DNA of 64,000 nt from Mycteria americana (Eukaryota; Chordata; Aves; Ciconiiformes; Ciconiidae). The notes below the pieces were generated by a model. It had not been told where the DNA came from. It did not search any database and saw only the letters and a program-made list of their open reading frames with translations. The translations under genes were made by a program, and so were the position numbers. Positions 1 through 9,692 of this stretch are shown piece by piece. The first letter of the stretch is position 1. The number at the start of each line of letters is the position of its first letter. The stretch spans positions 137,168,756 through 137,232,755 of the forward strand of contig NC_134366.1 in NCBI RefSeq assembly GCF_035582795.1. The letters run 5' to 3'.

Positions 1-462
1 ATATTTTGGCAGTCTGAAAAAAGTTTGTATCAATTGATTGCAGTAATAGTTCATTTCAACTCAAAGTCCAGAATTTCCACTGTTGAAGACTGTATAAGAA
101 AAGTCTTTCAGTTGACTTTCCTGCAAAGAGTCTTAGTGCTGCTTAGTGTGGAATTAGGCAACAGGCCAGCACTAAGCCTCCATCCTGATGCTGGCTTATA
201 TGAGGCACCGCTCCTCTAACATTGGTCCAGGTTAAACTGAAGACAGATTTCCCTCTGTGGGGAGAGAGAAGACAAGGGTTGAGGGGTTTTTTTGTTTATC
301 TTGCATCAGTCTCACATTTGTTCACACACAAATGGGGCAGTGAGACAAGAATTTTGATGTAACACTTAAAAATGGTAACATACAAGATTGCATTACTAAG
401 TAATCTGTCGCAGCTTTTTTATCAAATCTTTTAGCATCAGTCTTGATTTCTTCTTTGCTTAG

Positions 463-629
463 GCAAGTCTGCATTATGCATAGCACCAAATCCTGTGTTT
501 CCATTTGACCTCACTGATGAAAATTCCCTGCAACAGAGAGATAGTTACCTAATGGAGTGTCACCATCAACTGCTGAAGTTTATTGGTGCATACGGCCCAG
601 GAATTCACCTTAACACTAACGAAGAGTGA
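463..629 (+). CDS. MCMDC2: MCMDC2, last coding exon (partial gene)
   Basis: This is the 3'-terminal coding exon of an MCM-domain-containing protein 2 gene whose remainder lies left of the window. A pyrimidine-rich acceptor (TTCTTTGCTTAG) ends at 462. The exon opens in phase with two bases completing a split codon, then reads 54 residues to TGA at 627-629. The peptide starts KSALCIAPNPVFPFDL and ends in GPGIHLNTNEE. The APNPVFPF segment resembles, from memory, the C-terminus of vertebrate MCMDC2, a meiotic MCM-like protein that supports recombination repair. The identification also rests on position: MCMDC2 is the expected plus-strand neighbour of SNHG6 and TCF24. The ATPase core is outside the window, so function cannot be judged here. 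No convincing upstream coding exon was found in bases 1-462. Confidence 0.72.
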
Positions 630-785
630 GTGAAAACTCCACTCTGTAAGTAAAGCCTGAAGCTTCTGCTTTAGCTTTTTGAGAGACTGCAGTCAGAAAT
701 ACACAACTAAAAGTTTTAAATATTTTTGTAAGACAGTTCAGTGCCGTTTTGCTAAGGAATAAAGCATAGCTGACAAGATTAGATT
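630..785 (+). terminator. MCMDC2: MCMDC2 3'UTR and poly(A) site
   Basis: After the MCMDC2 stop codon there is a short AT-rich 3'UTR with a canonical AATAAA at 758-763. A GT-rich downstream element (GTTTTGTGAGTGTTGTTTG) lies at about 791-809, so cleavage is expected near 775-785. Inferred from signals only. Confidence 0.55.
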
Positions 786-1332
786 ACAAGTTTTGTGAGT
801 GTTGTTTGAAGGCAGGAGTGATGTCTCCATCCTGGGAGGATGGAGGCTCCTGGGAGGCCATGGCTTCAGAATACAGCCACAACCTGAACTTCTCTTCCTG
901 GCTACCACTGTTCATCCACAGTTAAGTGACAGGACTCAAGCAGGGGTTTTAGTAAGACTACAACTAACAATTAAACCAGGAGTTTAGAATCTAATGTTTC
1001 ACTTCAACTACATGAACTCTCTGCAGTTTTTCTTGTTGCTTCTTTTCAAATGTATCACCCAATGAGGGTTAAATAGTTTTAAGTACATTAAAGCTTTTTC
1101 TAGTATAAGCCAACTTTCTTAAATGATTACTCATTTTCTAAAAGGTATAAAAGTATCACCCTACTGTTTGATGTTTTATGTCTTAGTTTTACATCACAGC
1201 AACATAATATTAGACCAGGATGCCAGTGTGCTCCTGCAATCTGAAAGAAAAAAAAAAAAAAACAGTATTTCCACATTACTTTATATAGACTGCATGAAAG
1301 TGAAAAAAATGTTATTAGACAACCTGGTAGGT

Positions 1333-1752
1333 AGTCTTATGAGTCTTCTGAGGAGCGGCTGAGGGAGCTGGGACTGTTTAGCCTGGAGAAAAGGAGGCTG
1401 AGGGGAGACTTCATCGCTCTCTACAACTACCTGAAAGGAGGTTGTAGAGAGGTGGGGGTCGGTCTCTTCTCCCAGGTAACAAGTGATAGGACAAGAGGAA
1501 ATGGCCTCAAGTTGCGCCAGGGGAGGTTTAGACTGGATATTAGGAAATTTTTCTTCACTGAGAGGGTTATCAAGCATTGGAACAGACTGCCCAGGGAAGT
1601 GGTTGAGTCGCCATCCCTGGAGGTATTTAAAGGACGTTTGGATGAGGTACTTAGAGACATGGTGTAGTGGTGGTTTTTGGCAGTGTTAGGTTTATGGTTG
1701 GACTCAATGATCTTAAAGGTCTTTTCCAACCTATATGATTCTGTGATTCTGT
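1333..1752 (+). mobile_element. CR1 LINE, 3'-end fragment
   Basis: A 5'-truncated CR1 non-LTR retrotransposon in plus orientation. It has the typical CR1 3' region (GAGGAGCGGCTGAGGGAGCT, then GTTTAGCCTGGAGAAAAGGA), followed by a decayed C-terminal reverse-transcriptase ORF2 tail that is still open at 1452-1667 (residues such as [18 protein letters not shown]). The end is the CR1 hallmark, TTTTCCAACCTATATGATTC plus a short ATTCTGTG repeat. It lies between the MCMDC2 poly(A) site and the SNHG6 3' end. Its last ~140 bp are nearly identical to the fragment at 46.5 kb, so both belong to one subfamily. Confidence 0.93.
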
Positions 1753-2110
1753 AGGCAGGTCAGTGAGTTCAACTCTACCTCACCACAAAAACAAGTGTAA
1801 AGAGTGGTGTGGTAGAAGTCTGAGCTACAGTATATTTCTCCAACTGTGGACTTTCCTGTATTTTATCTTCCTAGTAAGGATATAGCAGTAGACATAATAT
1901 TGAGCAAGTTTTACTTCCAAGAGGTCCATGTTAAAAAAAAAAAAAACAAAAGCAGCATAAAAATTGTACAGACTTCCTGTCAAATCTGGACAAGCGGAAT
2001 ACTAAAGGCTTGGTGTGACTCCTGCCCATCCTCCTGTCATCCAGCAGGATCATGGTGCTGCTGCTCACATAGCCTCAAAAAAACCTACAGTCACTCAAAA
2101 CAGAAATCCA
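1753..2110. other. Intergenic, MCMDC2-SNHG6
   Basis: AT-rich sequence with an A-run near 1932-1946. I see no exon, RNA gene or recognisable repeat here. Bases 786-1332 are likewise featureless apart from an A-run at about 1247-1262. Confidence 0.4.
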
Positions 2111-2583
2111 AGATTTTATTCATATACACATTGCCTTGGAGATAAGCAGAAAAGCTGCCACCACTAACATTGTAAACTCTCTCATTTAGACAAGATAACG
2201 CAAGTTCTCCTACCTGTTTTAACCCTTAGATTTATTCAATACTGTTAAATTTATTTCATACATTTAAATATTCATACTAAGTTCTAAGAGTGTCCACAAG
2301 GCCACTTCCCTTTCTGGAGTGACACTGTCACCTGAACTTCATTTGAGGATTACTCACACATTTTCACTAAACAGCTATTCCTCTGCCTTTTGATTGCCTT
2401 GACTCCTTACTATTGAATCAAGCAGTATTTCTGAGGAGCAGGAAGGGCCACGAAAGCATTTCCAAGTGCATTAGAACTCCACATTTCAGGCTGCGGTTTT
2501 CAAGCTAACAAAAAAAAGATTTCAAAATTAGTCAGTCAGTTTTCTGTATGCTTAATCAATCTTATACAAAGTAATTAACTTTA

Positions 2584-2660
2584 CTGGCATTTCAGATTCA
2601 AAGATACACATCAAAAACCAGTCAGATGGGTAAACGGCAAAGATTTCATCATTCTGCCAG
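2584..2660 (-). ncRNA. SNORD87: C/D-box snoRNA, SNORD87 copy B
   Basis: Read on the minus strand this is a complete C/D snoRNA. It has terminal stem CTGGCA/TGCCAG, C box ATGATGA (2646-2652), guide TTTGCCGTTTACCC, D' box CTGA (2622-2625), C' box TGATGTG and D box CTGA (2592-2595). The guide TTGCCGTTTACCC next to D' is what I recall for U87/SNORD87, which directs 2'-O-methylation of 28S rRNA. It lies 78-79 nt upstream of the exon 5 acceptor (2505), the usual spacing for intron-encoded C/D snoRNAs. The segment between C' and D differs from copy A, so only the D' guide is shared. Confidence 0.9.
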
Positions 2661-3185
2661 CAAAATTACTTCTAGAATAGACTTAAATAGAATTCCTTTA
2701 TAAGTCACTATTTTTGACAAGCCATATTAAGGAATGTATAGCCTTAGAAAAAGAATTTCTGCCAAAAGAGCACAACTCTCCCCAGCTTCTCCCATGATGT
2801 TTTAAACAAAAATCAGAAGACTAGTAGCCGTGCCACACGTAAAGGACAGCGTAGTCAGTCCAAAAGTGTCCTTGACTAACAGGCCACACCTTCAGCTGCT
2901 GGAAGCCAGCACAGCTCCAGACAGCAGCAGACAGGGCCAGTACAGGCCTTCACCAGCTAGCAGTGTAGCTTACTGGAGCCCAGGTCCTGTAGTATCACAG
3001 CAAAAAAGCAACTTACCTTCTTAAAGTTACCTTCTAGAAGTAGATGGAGTCTACTATTGGCTGTATGTGCATAGACAAGGCTCGAAGACAGTGGAGAAGG
3101 TCATCTGATGTCATAGCACCTTTAAAAGAATAAATAAAATCAGAAGTGATGGTAGCAAATCAAACTGCAAAAATCCTGCTAATTA

Positions 3186-3264
3186 GCTGGCACATCAGAT
3201 ACAACATTGCTCATCACAAAATTCAGTTGGGTAAACGGCAAAGAGTCATCATCATTATGCCAGC
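3186..3264 (-). ncRNA. SNORD87: C/D-box snoRNA, SNORD87 copy A
   Basis: A second SNORD87-type C/D snoRNA on the minus strand. It has terminal stem GCTGGCA/TGCCAGC (7 bp), overlapping C-box options ATGATGA at 3249-3255 or 3246-3252, guide TTTGCCGTTTACCC followed by D' CTGA, C' GTGATGA and D box CTGA (3195-3198). It sits about 65 nt upstream of the exon 4 acceptor at 3120, matching the position of copy B in the next intron. Box elements and guide are intact, so both copies look functional. Confidence 0.9.
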
Positions 3265-5129
3265 AAGCAGTTTCCTGCCTGTGAGAAGACTGGGGATTTG
3301 TTAAGTCTGGTTCAAGAGATGCACTTCTATACTTTAAAGTAGAGCCTTGTTTTTAACTGTTAAGCACAGAATGGCCAGGAACAAGAGAAAAATGCCCTTT
3401 GGGCACAAAAACGCAGGCCCCTCCCTGTTGTTACATGCAAGCCCCAGATGCCAAGTATTTTTCTAGATGTAAAGTTCACTGCCATAGTTGCCTTTCCCTT
3501 CGGAATACATTCCAACAGACCAATACAGTTACGTGCCAGCAGGGATGGCAATCTGGGCACGCTGTTCTTCACTTTAGCCTCTCGCTTCCAACTACCATCT
3601 GTTAATTCTTCAAAGCAGAAGTCTTGTTTCTCTCCCCAGTTAGAAACTAGATGCTCTGATACTATTACAAACCTCTCCCCTCTGACTCCTTCAGGATTCT
3701 TGGATTGCACCTGCTTTGTTTTGGGGAGCAAGTCTTAGAAGTTTTATAGCTGTTATAATACCTTTTGTTAGAATTTCAGCCTCTTAACCCTACATGCAAA
3801 CAATCATATTCCTCCTTGTTCCATCTGTAAGAGAATTTACAAGCCATAAAACAGCTTCAGAAATCTAGATCTAGACTTCAGGAGGCTTTCCACAACATTT
3901 TAAAGTGCAATAAGAAATAATTACTTCTGTAGCTCCAGGATTCACGTGACATCTTTCTGCTTGCAAGGTAACAGTGTCGCAGAGTCCAGATTGAAGATTC
4001 CCAAAGCCAGTAACAAACTCATTTCTTCACTTCATTTCCTGCCTAAAACAATGAAAAGAGATAAAACATGTCCAATTCGGAGCACTCCACTGCTGAGCCA
4101 GTAGCAGAAAGCATTATTTCCTTGGGGAAAGTAAGCCAGTCAAAGAAATACCAACCTACTGGGTAACCTAACTGCTGACTCTATCGTTACCTGGGGATAA
4201 AACTGCAGACGGCATCAGCTGAGATCAAGGTTCAACAGAGGCATAACCATTTTATGTAAAGCTATTCCAGCATGAAGAATGACTGATCGCAGGGCTATTA
4301 TGCTGCTCCTAACGAACAGCCATTGCTGGGGAGAGGAGCACCCCAGCAGGGTACAGCCTTTAACCCTAGTTCGTGTGCCCTGCTCTGGGGAACTTACTGA
4401 CATGTTTTCCCATCGGTTGAATTAAGGTCAGCACTCGCGCCACGGTCCTAGAAGGAGAGCATTACCACAGGCTGCCGAGACCCCTGGGGTCCTGTCCCTG
4501 CCGGAACCCACCATTTTGGATCTGTGCCTACAATCCAAAAAGGGCATCATCAGGGTCACCATACAGCACTTGCCAAATTCCCCAAAGGGAAAAAAGGTAA
4601 TTTATCTTTAGAATTAGGACATGCATTTGCCAATGAAAATGATTTATCAGCAAAACCAAGTCTCTCTGGATGTCCAATCTGTCATTCCTTTGAAAACTTG
4701 ATGAACCAAGAGATAAAGTAACCACCATGGCTTGCCAGTGGAGTGACACATACTAATTAGGTCCATCTTAGTCTCACAAGACGTACGCACGCCCCTGGAA
4801 AGCCCGCGTGGCTAGCAAGCGTCAGCTTGAACTAAACAACTCCACCACCCAGACTAAGCCAGTTGTTAGTGCACTGCCACGGTGACGCTTGGCAACCAAA
4901 ACCAAGATACAGTTGCAACAGCGTGACAATCACTTGTCTTTCAAGTGAGGGCTTACACTGTTCAGAAAACAGAGCCAGCAATCCATCCCTTCAACTGAGA
5001 TCATATTCACTGTTTTCAAGTGTCAGAATTGGATTTCTTACGTTAAACAGTAGGGGATATTTCTAATTCCTCTGAAAAGAAAAAATTAGAAATCACTTTA
5101 CTGTTTAGACGAGCATGTGCCTGGGCTGA

Positions 5130-6170
5130 TGAGCTGCTCCAAGGAGGCAGCGGCAGCGAGTCAGGGGTCGGGTGCTTCGGCCGCTCCCGAGCCCCCGGGC
5201 AGCAAGCCAGCGGCGTGCCGCTGCCGGAGGGTCCGCGCGGCCGCCCCGGCGAAGCGGGGTTAGGCTCGGCGGCCCAAGCGACCGCTCCGATACTGGAGGC
5301 TGAGGCACGCACGGAACCGTCCGCAAGCCACGTACCGTACACCGGCAACCCCCGCCACCGGGCCAGCACCGCGTACACAGCGAGCCGGTCCCGCCGCCGG
5401 ACACTGCCGGGGGCGCTCGGGAGCCCCACCGACAGCACGGCCACCGCAAACGCAGGCCGGGTCCCGCGGCAGGCCGGCCTGAGCCGAGCCGCCCCACCAC
5501 ACCCGCCATGCTGCCGTGTCGTTCCCCCCACAGCCCCGGGCGCCGCCGCCCTGGTGCCGCCCCGCCCCACCCCGCTCCTCAGGGCCGCAGGGCGCGCGGA
5601 AGGAGCGAGCCGCCGCCGGGATCCCGCTAAATACGCCGCGCGCCAGGGGCGGGGAAGGCGCGCGGCACCGCGGCACTTTCCGGCGGGGCGGCGCCTGCAG
5701 GGACCGCGGGAGTGGCTGCGCGCGCATGCGTACGCGTGGGGCGGGCCGCCGGGGCAGCGCCGGCCGCAGTCCTGACAGGCCCTCGGCGCCGGGCCCGCGA
5801 GTGGCACCGGGCTCGCAAGTGGCACCGGCGTCCCCGCGGCTTGGCACGCGTGTGCCTGCGCCTCGGCTTCCCGCCCTCAGGCCGCGACGCCCTGGGAGCC
5901 CTGAGGGGCGGCCTGGTTGCTTCGCACCGGCAGCTCAGGAATCCTTTAACGGTCGCTTTAACGGTGCTTTCGCTGGAATTTGGGCGGGAGACCTGGCATG
6001 CCATTTAGGCAGCGGAAAATCCGCAGCGGCTCGTTAACGTAGAACTGGAGCGCGGGCCGGCGTCCTGCTGTGCCGGGAGCGGCGGGCGTGGGCCTGGGGT
6101 CCGCCGCCTGCAGCCCCCTCCGGGGCCGGCCGGGGCCTGGGGAGCGGGCAGCGACCGCGCGAGTCGGTAT
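5130..6170. other. CpG island 1 (SNHG6 promoter)
   Basis: A dense GC- and CpG-rich block, sharply different from the AT-rich flanks. It covers the presumed SNHG6 start. Many overlapping GC-rich open frames exist on both strands (5043-6334), but none resembles a protein and all are ascribed to composition. Confidence 0.75.
5598..5633 (-). promoter_or_regulatory. SNHG6: Putative SNHG6 5'TOP promoter with TATA-like box
   Basis: On the minus strand TATTTAG (5627-5633) lies about 28 bp upstream of an oligopyrimidine run CTCCTTCC (5605-5598). That is the layout of a 5'TOP promoter, as expected for a snoRNA host gene. The exact start is inferred, not seen. NRF1-like GCGCATGCGT at about 5724-5733 and a YY1-like CCGCCAT at about 5507-5513 lie nearby. 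Confidence 0.5.
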
Positions 6171-7396
6171 TGATGGGACAGGTGGCGGGGTCGCGGTTTC
6201 GCTGAGAAAATGGAAGAGGTTGTGCCCGGTGGGTTAAGAAAGTAAACAGGACTACCTGAGATGGAAGCACGTTCACTTTCTCTTTGGCGTGTCTTGCACA
6301 CCACAGTACTCTTAACACAATCCAGCGTTTTCAACCTTAAAATGCTTCCCTTCTCACTGAACAGTCACTCTTCTAGAAGTCAAAGCCATGGAAAATCCAT
6401 CTTTTTGGTGTTGCCATTCTTTAGTGTACACAAGCACAATGAATACTTTGTCCTAACAATCTCTAAGGGAAAAAGGAGTGATTGGCAGGGTATGTGTTAA
6501 GAGAAAGCAATATATGACTGGAGGGCACAGTATTGTAGTTACAGCTGCGTGTATGAGGAAAGAAAGATCTGTCTGCAGCCGGTTTTGCAGAGGCAGGTTA
6601 TTTGCATATGACCATGTGAAGTTTACCAGTCCCATCCCGCTGAAGGAAAAGCTGTGATGACAGTAACTGAGGTTTGCTAAGATCTTGAAGTTACTCCATG
6701 AAAAACTGTTCCTTTTGATAGCAATGTATGAACATTGTAGAATTTTATTCCTGAACGCATGCATATTTCCAGTGCCAAATGCCAAACTGTTACATTTCAG
6801 TATACAAGGATAGGAACCGTTCCTAAGAAATGTAATGTTCGATCCAAACGTCAGGTTTGAAGCAAACAGGTTCAGAGGATCTGTTTTGATCCTGGTGTAA
6901 ATTTCTGGAAGACAAGAGCTCTTGCACTGGTCAAAGGAAGTGGGTTGCCTAACCTGGTGTCTTGGCTGTGGAAGAAAAGGCATGAAAATTTGCAGCTAAT
7001 GCAGAATAATCTGTCTAAAAAAAAAAAATTCCAACTCATAAATATGGGAAGTTCTTCTCAAGTAAAAAACTGCTGTTGTAATTCTGCATGTTCTTACTGT
7101 CCTATAATATGTGTATAAAATGCTGCTAAGGTCTTTGCATTGTCATGTCTGTGGCCACAGTTTATACAAACATTGTAGGTACAAAGTAGCTCCAGTGTTT
7201 GCTGCTCCGTTTCACTGGCTGTTTTCTGACCACTGTAAAAACCCCACCTCTATTGTAGTGAACGTCTGAAATATTTCCTCCAATTCATAACTTTCCATGT
7301 TTCTAACCCTTATTCCTATCCCTTTTTCATGTTTACTTCATGAATAAGCAATCAGAATCTTTCAATTACATTTAGTGGAAGAAGCCTTTAAAAATT

Positions 7397-7415
7397 GGGG
7401 GGGGGGGGGGGGGGG
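7397..7415 (+). repeat. Poly-G tract (19 G)
   Basis: Uninterrupted run of 19 G on the plus strand, followed by T-rich sequence (7420-7441). It is a homopolymer prone to length change and assembly error. Confidence 0.9.
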
Positions 7416-8330
7416 AATGTCTTTTTTCTTTTTTTTTTTTTGGTTTCTTGAATTCTGTCCCTTCCAGGTGTATTATTTAAGAGCCTGTGAAGTAACCAGT
7501 ACCTCTGTGCTAGGTAAGAGCATGCAATTCATGCAAACCACCACCACATTTTGTGTTTTCCCCATGCCATTTTGTATGCATGATTCATACATGTTTTATT
7601 ATCAGACCACTGCTACACAGTCGCAGCTCAAGGTTTGACATTGACTTCTGGCTGAGATTTCACTTGTCCTTTTTTCCCTGACCTGATGCCATTCATTTAG
7701 ATCTCAGTTACATACAAAACTAGACTGAATTCTCTGTGCTTCTACACTGCTACGTGCAATTTTATCAGACTGAAGTGCAAGCTGTGTCTTAACGCCTTCA
7801 GCTTGTACAGCAAAGTATTCCTGGAAACCCTCCCTCTTCTGCCACTCTTTTCATCTTACTTAACTATCGTCACCTTTACAACTCCTTCACATCTCCTCAT
7901 TAATATCTCTGAATACAGATAGCTGTCCCAATAATAAGAGGTTGTGCTAACCCACCTTTTACTACTGTGGGAAGTAAGTACAGTCCTTTAAAAAGTCATA
8001 CTCTTCTTTACATAGGAGTAGATACTTGTCTATGCAGAACTGCCCTTTTGTATGTATTTTTTTCACAAAATACAGTAGTTTGTGTGGTTGAATGGTGCTC
8101 TGGCTCTAATTCTCATAATAAACCACTTATGGTTGTAAATAAGAAATATATGCCTAAAATGTATATATATTTAAAGTATTTTTACTATTTAAAAGAATAA
8201 TCTTGCTAAAAGCTCAGAATGCTACAGGGGTGGAGGGGAGCTCCAGATTTTACTGTACTTTACAACTCTCATATATCCTAGATGGTTTGTCCAACTCTTT
8301 CTAAATGGCTCTGCTAATTTTTATATACTT

Positions 8331-8380
8331 TCTTATACTGGAGTATAATGTCTTATACTGTCTTATAATGTCTTATACTG
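8331..8380 (+). repeat. 10-bp tandem repeat, unit TCTTATAMTG
   Basis: Five consecutive 10-bp units: TCTTATACTG, GAGTATAATG, TCTTATACTG, TCTTATAATG and TCTTATACTG. They are followed by TAAGACATTA, which is complementary to part of the unit and can form a small hairpin. Confidence 0.85.
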
Positions 8381-9578
8381 TAAGACATTACACGTTTGAC
8401 TCAAATGAAACCAATAAAATGATTTTTTTTTATATATATAGGTTGTTCTTGCTAGTATTTGTGTTTTCCTTTTCTGCCAAATGTCACTTTAAAACATAAA
8501 CTGTGAAGTTTAAATAGAAGTTACTATAAATGCAGAATATTACTATTAGAAACTATCAGTCCTGTACAATGAGAAACAGATACAGATTTTGCAACTCAAT
8601 AAATACATAACATCCACTGAATAATATTTAATAAAACGTTTACCTCAGCAATAACAAACTATATGAGAAGCAGTGTTTTACAGAACAGATACATTAGATG
8701 GTATTTGTGCATTTAGTTTCAGCTTTTCTTGCCTAAATATAGAAGGTGTTTAAGTGAAAAACGCGCTACAAACGAGCCAACTCTTAAGGCTCATTTGCTT
8801 GAACGCATGAACCTGCTAAAAGACAAGCTAAATAAACCGTGGTATCTGGAGCAGACAAGCAGTTGTACTGGGGTAACACTTAAACACATTTTAAACCCTG
8901 TAACATGCAACACAATCGTATGGATTGATACAAGCAATACTTAACGTACAGAGCAGCTTGTGTCTTGTACGTAGCGCTGTGCGCACACAGGACAGATTTC
9001 AGCACATTTTAACTTGAAGTGAACATGCATCCACATTTTCAGGAATAACTACATACATTTAAGATTATCCAAAGGGTGAAGCCCTGACCTGACAACTGCG
9101 GTCAGGGGCATTTCTGCCATCGGCTTCATGCAGTGAAGAAAGTGCATGCGGGATTTCGATTGCTATTTTTAGCCTTGCCCTTTGCTTCTCGCCCAAGCCT
9201 GTACTGCTCCGTACCTAGCCAGCACTGCATCGCTCCTTCTCCCCCCTTCTCCACAGCGTACCTCTTCACCGCCTGCCCCGAGGCAGTGAGGTTACCTATT
9301 CTGCTAGCAGCTCTGCCTTTGCAGCCGCCTCTCGTGTTGGTGCTGACTGCAGTCGCCTTCTAATCCCCCAGTCCAGATCCCAGCAATGTCCTCTACGATA
9401 GAAACCAATCATGCGTCACATTAACTTAATGAGGTATTAATTACATTTAAGAATCAATTCCTTCTCCTCTACAAACAGTATTTCAGGAATTATAGTTTGT
9501 CTGTAGATACTATTTTTTAACTTAAATATATTTAAGGTGTAATAAATAACATTTTTTTTCTAGAAGCGAGAAGGGAGA

Positions 9579-9692
9579 TTAGATTTGTGAAGTTGTTGAT
9601 GTTTCTCCTTGGTTTGCGCCGTCTCCTTGTGCCGAGTGAGTCAAAAACTGTCCTGTAGCTCCAATGTATAACCTGGAACGCATTGGCCACTT
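9579..9692 (-). CDS. TCF24: TCF24 terminal coding exon
   Basis: Acceptor TTCTCTTGCAG, then 37 codons ([16 protein letters not shown]... ending TSQI) and TAA at 9579-9581. The first 17 residues match my memory of the human C-terminus; the rest diverges, as expected of a disordered tail. Confidence 0.93.
   Translation of the reverse strand, partial: KWPMRSRLYIGATGQFLTHSAQGDGANQGETSTTSQI

Larger units (their letters stand above)
2111..5605 (-). ncRNA. SNHG6: SNHG6-like snoRNA host gene (non-coding, spliced)
   Basis: A minus-strand spliced transcript with no long conserved ORF, identified because two SNORD87-type snoRNAs lie in its introns and because SNHG6 is expected between MCMDC2 and TCF24. 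Exon model from splice sites: exon 1 begins near 5600-5605 (donor not resolved); exon 2 is 4398-4447 (acceptor CTCCTTCTAG, donor GTAAGT); exon 3 is about 3925-4042 (acceptor TTGTTTTAG, weak donor GTAATT); exon 4 is 3017-3119 (acceptor TTCTTTTAAAG, donor GTAAGT, with an alternative GTAACT giving a left edge of 3031); exon 5 starts at 2504 (acceptor TTTTTGTTAG) and ends at one of the AATAAA signals read on the minus strand at 2231-2236 or 2115-2120. SNHG transcripts are typically 5'TOP RNAs whose spliced product is non-coding. Exons 4 and 5 and both introns are well supported; exon 3 is tentative. Confidence 0.7.
6171..9578. other. Downstream/3'UTR region of TCF24
   Basis: About 3.4 kb of mostly AT-rich DNA between the SNHG6 CpG island and the TCF24 stop codon. 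The part next to 9578 must include the TCF24 3'UTR on the minus strand. I could not fix its poly(A) site; a minus-strand AATAAA at about 7597-7602 is one option. It also holds a 19-base G-run (7397-7415) followed by a T-run, and a 10-bp tandem repeat at 8331-8380. No protein-coding exon was recognised. Confidence 0.4.

Noticed and set aside
13-219. Possible upstream MCMDC2 exon (frame with LIAVIVHFNSKSRISTVEDC)
   Set aside because: An acceptor-like TTTTGGCAG precedes it and part of it looks faintly MCM-like, but no good splice donor follows in phase and the rest does not resemble the expected domain.
3360-3738. Opposing open frames of 123 and 96 codons in an SNHG6 intron
   Set aside because: Shadows of each other, no recognisable domain, located in an intron of a non-coding host gene.
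4500-4560. Possible third C/D snoRNA (TGATGAT on the minus strand)
   Set aside because: No matching D box or terminal stem at the right distance.
4881-4896. X-box-like GTGACGCTTGGCAACC
   Set aside because: Only one half-site fits the RFX consensus; no ciliary gene starts here.
5043-6334. Long GC-rich open frames on both strands (up to 260 codons)
   Set aside because: Pro/Arg/Ala/Gly-rich translations in several overlapping frames of a CpG island; typical of composition, not coding.
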